Source of the DNA: Candidatus Zhuqueibacterota bacterium
Lineage (GTDB): Bacteria > Zhuqueibacterota > Zhuqueibacteria > Residuimicrobiales > Krinioviventaceae
Length of the DNA stretch: 42,049 bases
Assembly (NCBI GenBank): GCA_016929295.1
Contig: JAFGJB010000361.1
Location: 1 to 42,049 of the forward strand
Reading direction: 5' to 3'
Shown in pieces: positions 41,710-42,049 of this stretch; position 1 is the stretch's first letter, and each line of letters starts with the position of its first letter. The position numbers and the translations under genes were made by a program. Under the pieces are notes generated by a model. That model did no database searches and had not been told where the DNA came from. It saw nothing but the letters and a program-made list of their open reading frames with translations.

Positions 41710-41738
41710 ATAACATTTTTCATCCATCTAACTATCAA
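41710..41738 (-). promoter_or_regulatory. Candidate promoter of the flippase-led operon
   Basis: On the minus strand TTGATA (41738-41733) is followed after 17 nt by TGTTAT (41715-41710), 5 of 6 and 4 of 6 matches to consensus. Transcription would start near 41703, giving a leader of about 110 nt with no obvious structure. The -10 is weak. Confidence 0.3.
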
Positions 41739-41755
41739 CGAAAAAGTAAAGTCAT

Positions 41756-41771
41756 CCCCGCGAAGGCGGGG
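41756..41771. repeat. Short CCCCGC-GCGGGG hairpin
   Basis: CCCCGC (41756-41761) and GCGGGG (41766-41771) with a GAAG loop form a perfect 6-bp hairpin within GTCATCCCCGCGAAGGCGGGG. Extragenic repeats of this GTCAT(T/C)CCCGC type occur in many unrelated bacterial genomes. It lies upstream of the flippase promoter. Confidence 0.5.
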
Positions 41772-41858
41772 AACCATTCAGAAATAAGGAGTTGCTGCTC
41801 AATGGATGCCTGCCTTCCAGGTTGTTGCAGACTTGGAGAAGCAAGCGGAAAAGCTAGT

Positions 41859-41950
41859 CCTCTCTCCCCCCGCGGGGGAGAGAGACAGAGTGAGGGGGGA
41901 TTGTAACATTAAACTTATCACCCTCACCCTGGCCCTCTCCCTCGAGGGCT
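41859..41950. repeat. Pair of inverted C-rich repeat copies
   Basis: Copy A (41859-41900) contains a perfect 11-bp hairpin, CTCTCTCCCCC/GGGGGAGAGAG with a CGC loop (41860-41884), then acagagtgaggggg. Copy B (41918-41950) reads tcaccctcaccctggccctctcc then CCCTCGAGGG. The reverse complement of A (tccccctcactctgtctctctccc) matches B closely, so they are two diverged copies facing each other. The 459-bp region 41591-42049 holds no gene. Confidence 0.6.
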
Positions 41951-41972
41951 CGTCTTTACCCTTATTTTTTAC

Positions 41973-42001
41973 TGGACACGGGGAGAGAAATTTTGTATAT
42001 T
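41973..42001 (+). promoter_or_regulatory. Candidate outward-facing plus-strand promoter
   Basis: TGGACA (41973-41978) and TATATT (41996-42001) are separated by exactly 17 nt, each with 5 of 6 matches to the sigma-70 consensus. Transcription would begin near 42009, pointing out of the window to the right. It would mark a divergent gene beyond the edge. Confidence 0.4.
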
Positions 42002-42049
42002 ATCTGTGTGAACGCTCTAGCTCAAATAAATTCATCAACGTTAATCACA

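Overview
The window is 42 kb of chromosomal DNA from a Gram-negative (diderm) bacterium at roughly 50% GC. All 34 genes I can support lie on the minus strand, so transcription runs from high to low coordinates. An outer membrane is indicated by a TolC-type channel, a membrane fusion lipoprotein and several lipoprotein or Sec signals. Several families (DUF2723/GT117, the DUF4837 lipoprotein, a DUF4139 protein, an ABC permease fused to an M1-peptidase-like domain, a golvesin-like C-terminal domain) are typical of the Bacteroidota/FCB assemblage and neighbours such as Calditrichota, Ignavibacteria or KSB1. That placement is inference from gene content only. There are no rRNA, tRNA, phage, transposase or CRISPR features.

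Right block (41.6 to 27.8 kb): eleven tightly coupled genes, several with 4-nt ATGA overlaps. In order they encode a Wzx-type flippase, a methyltransferase, a DNPH1/Rcl-like nucleotide N-glycosidase, DinB, a heparinase II/III-like protein, a degenerate LytS-type histidine kinase, a TPR protein, a TtcA-like tRNA thiolase, a GT4 glycosyltransferase, an M23 peptidase and a rhomboid protease. Cell-surface polysaccharide genes are mixed with DNA-damage and housekeeping genes.

Middle block (27.5 to 25.7 kb): lexA, with its own promoter and an operator-like repeat array, followed by three small uncharacterised genes and a probable terminator. This looks like a self-contained SOS cassette. One of the small proteins carries a QADLF peptide resembling a sliding-clamp-binding motif.

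Left block (25.7 to 1.7 kb): a clear promoter precedes valS. It is followed by a DUF4139 protein, recG, a methyltransferase, a GT4 glycosyltransferase, a DUF2723 (GT117, TMEM260-like) membrane glycosyltransferase, a PF03706 membrane protein, a DUF4837 lipoprotein, purE, an RmlD-like reductase, a polyprenol-phosphate-mannose synthase-like GT2, an alpha/beta hydrolase, a LOG-family protein, and a four-gene exporter (ABC ATPase, ABC permease/M1-like fusion, TolC-like channel, membrane fusion protein). The Dpm1-like enzyme, the GT117 protein and the PF03706 protein could together form a protein O-mannosylation pathway.

Far left (1.7 kb to the edge): a 636-bp intergenic region with inverted repeats and a structured leader, then a small three-helix membrane protein, and a membrane-anchored TPR protein cut by the window edge. 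At the far right edge there are GC-rich repeats and a plausible plus-strand promoter pointing out of the window.
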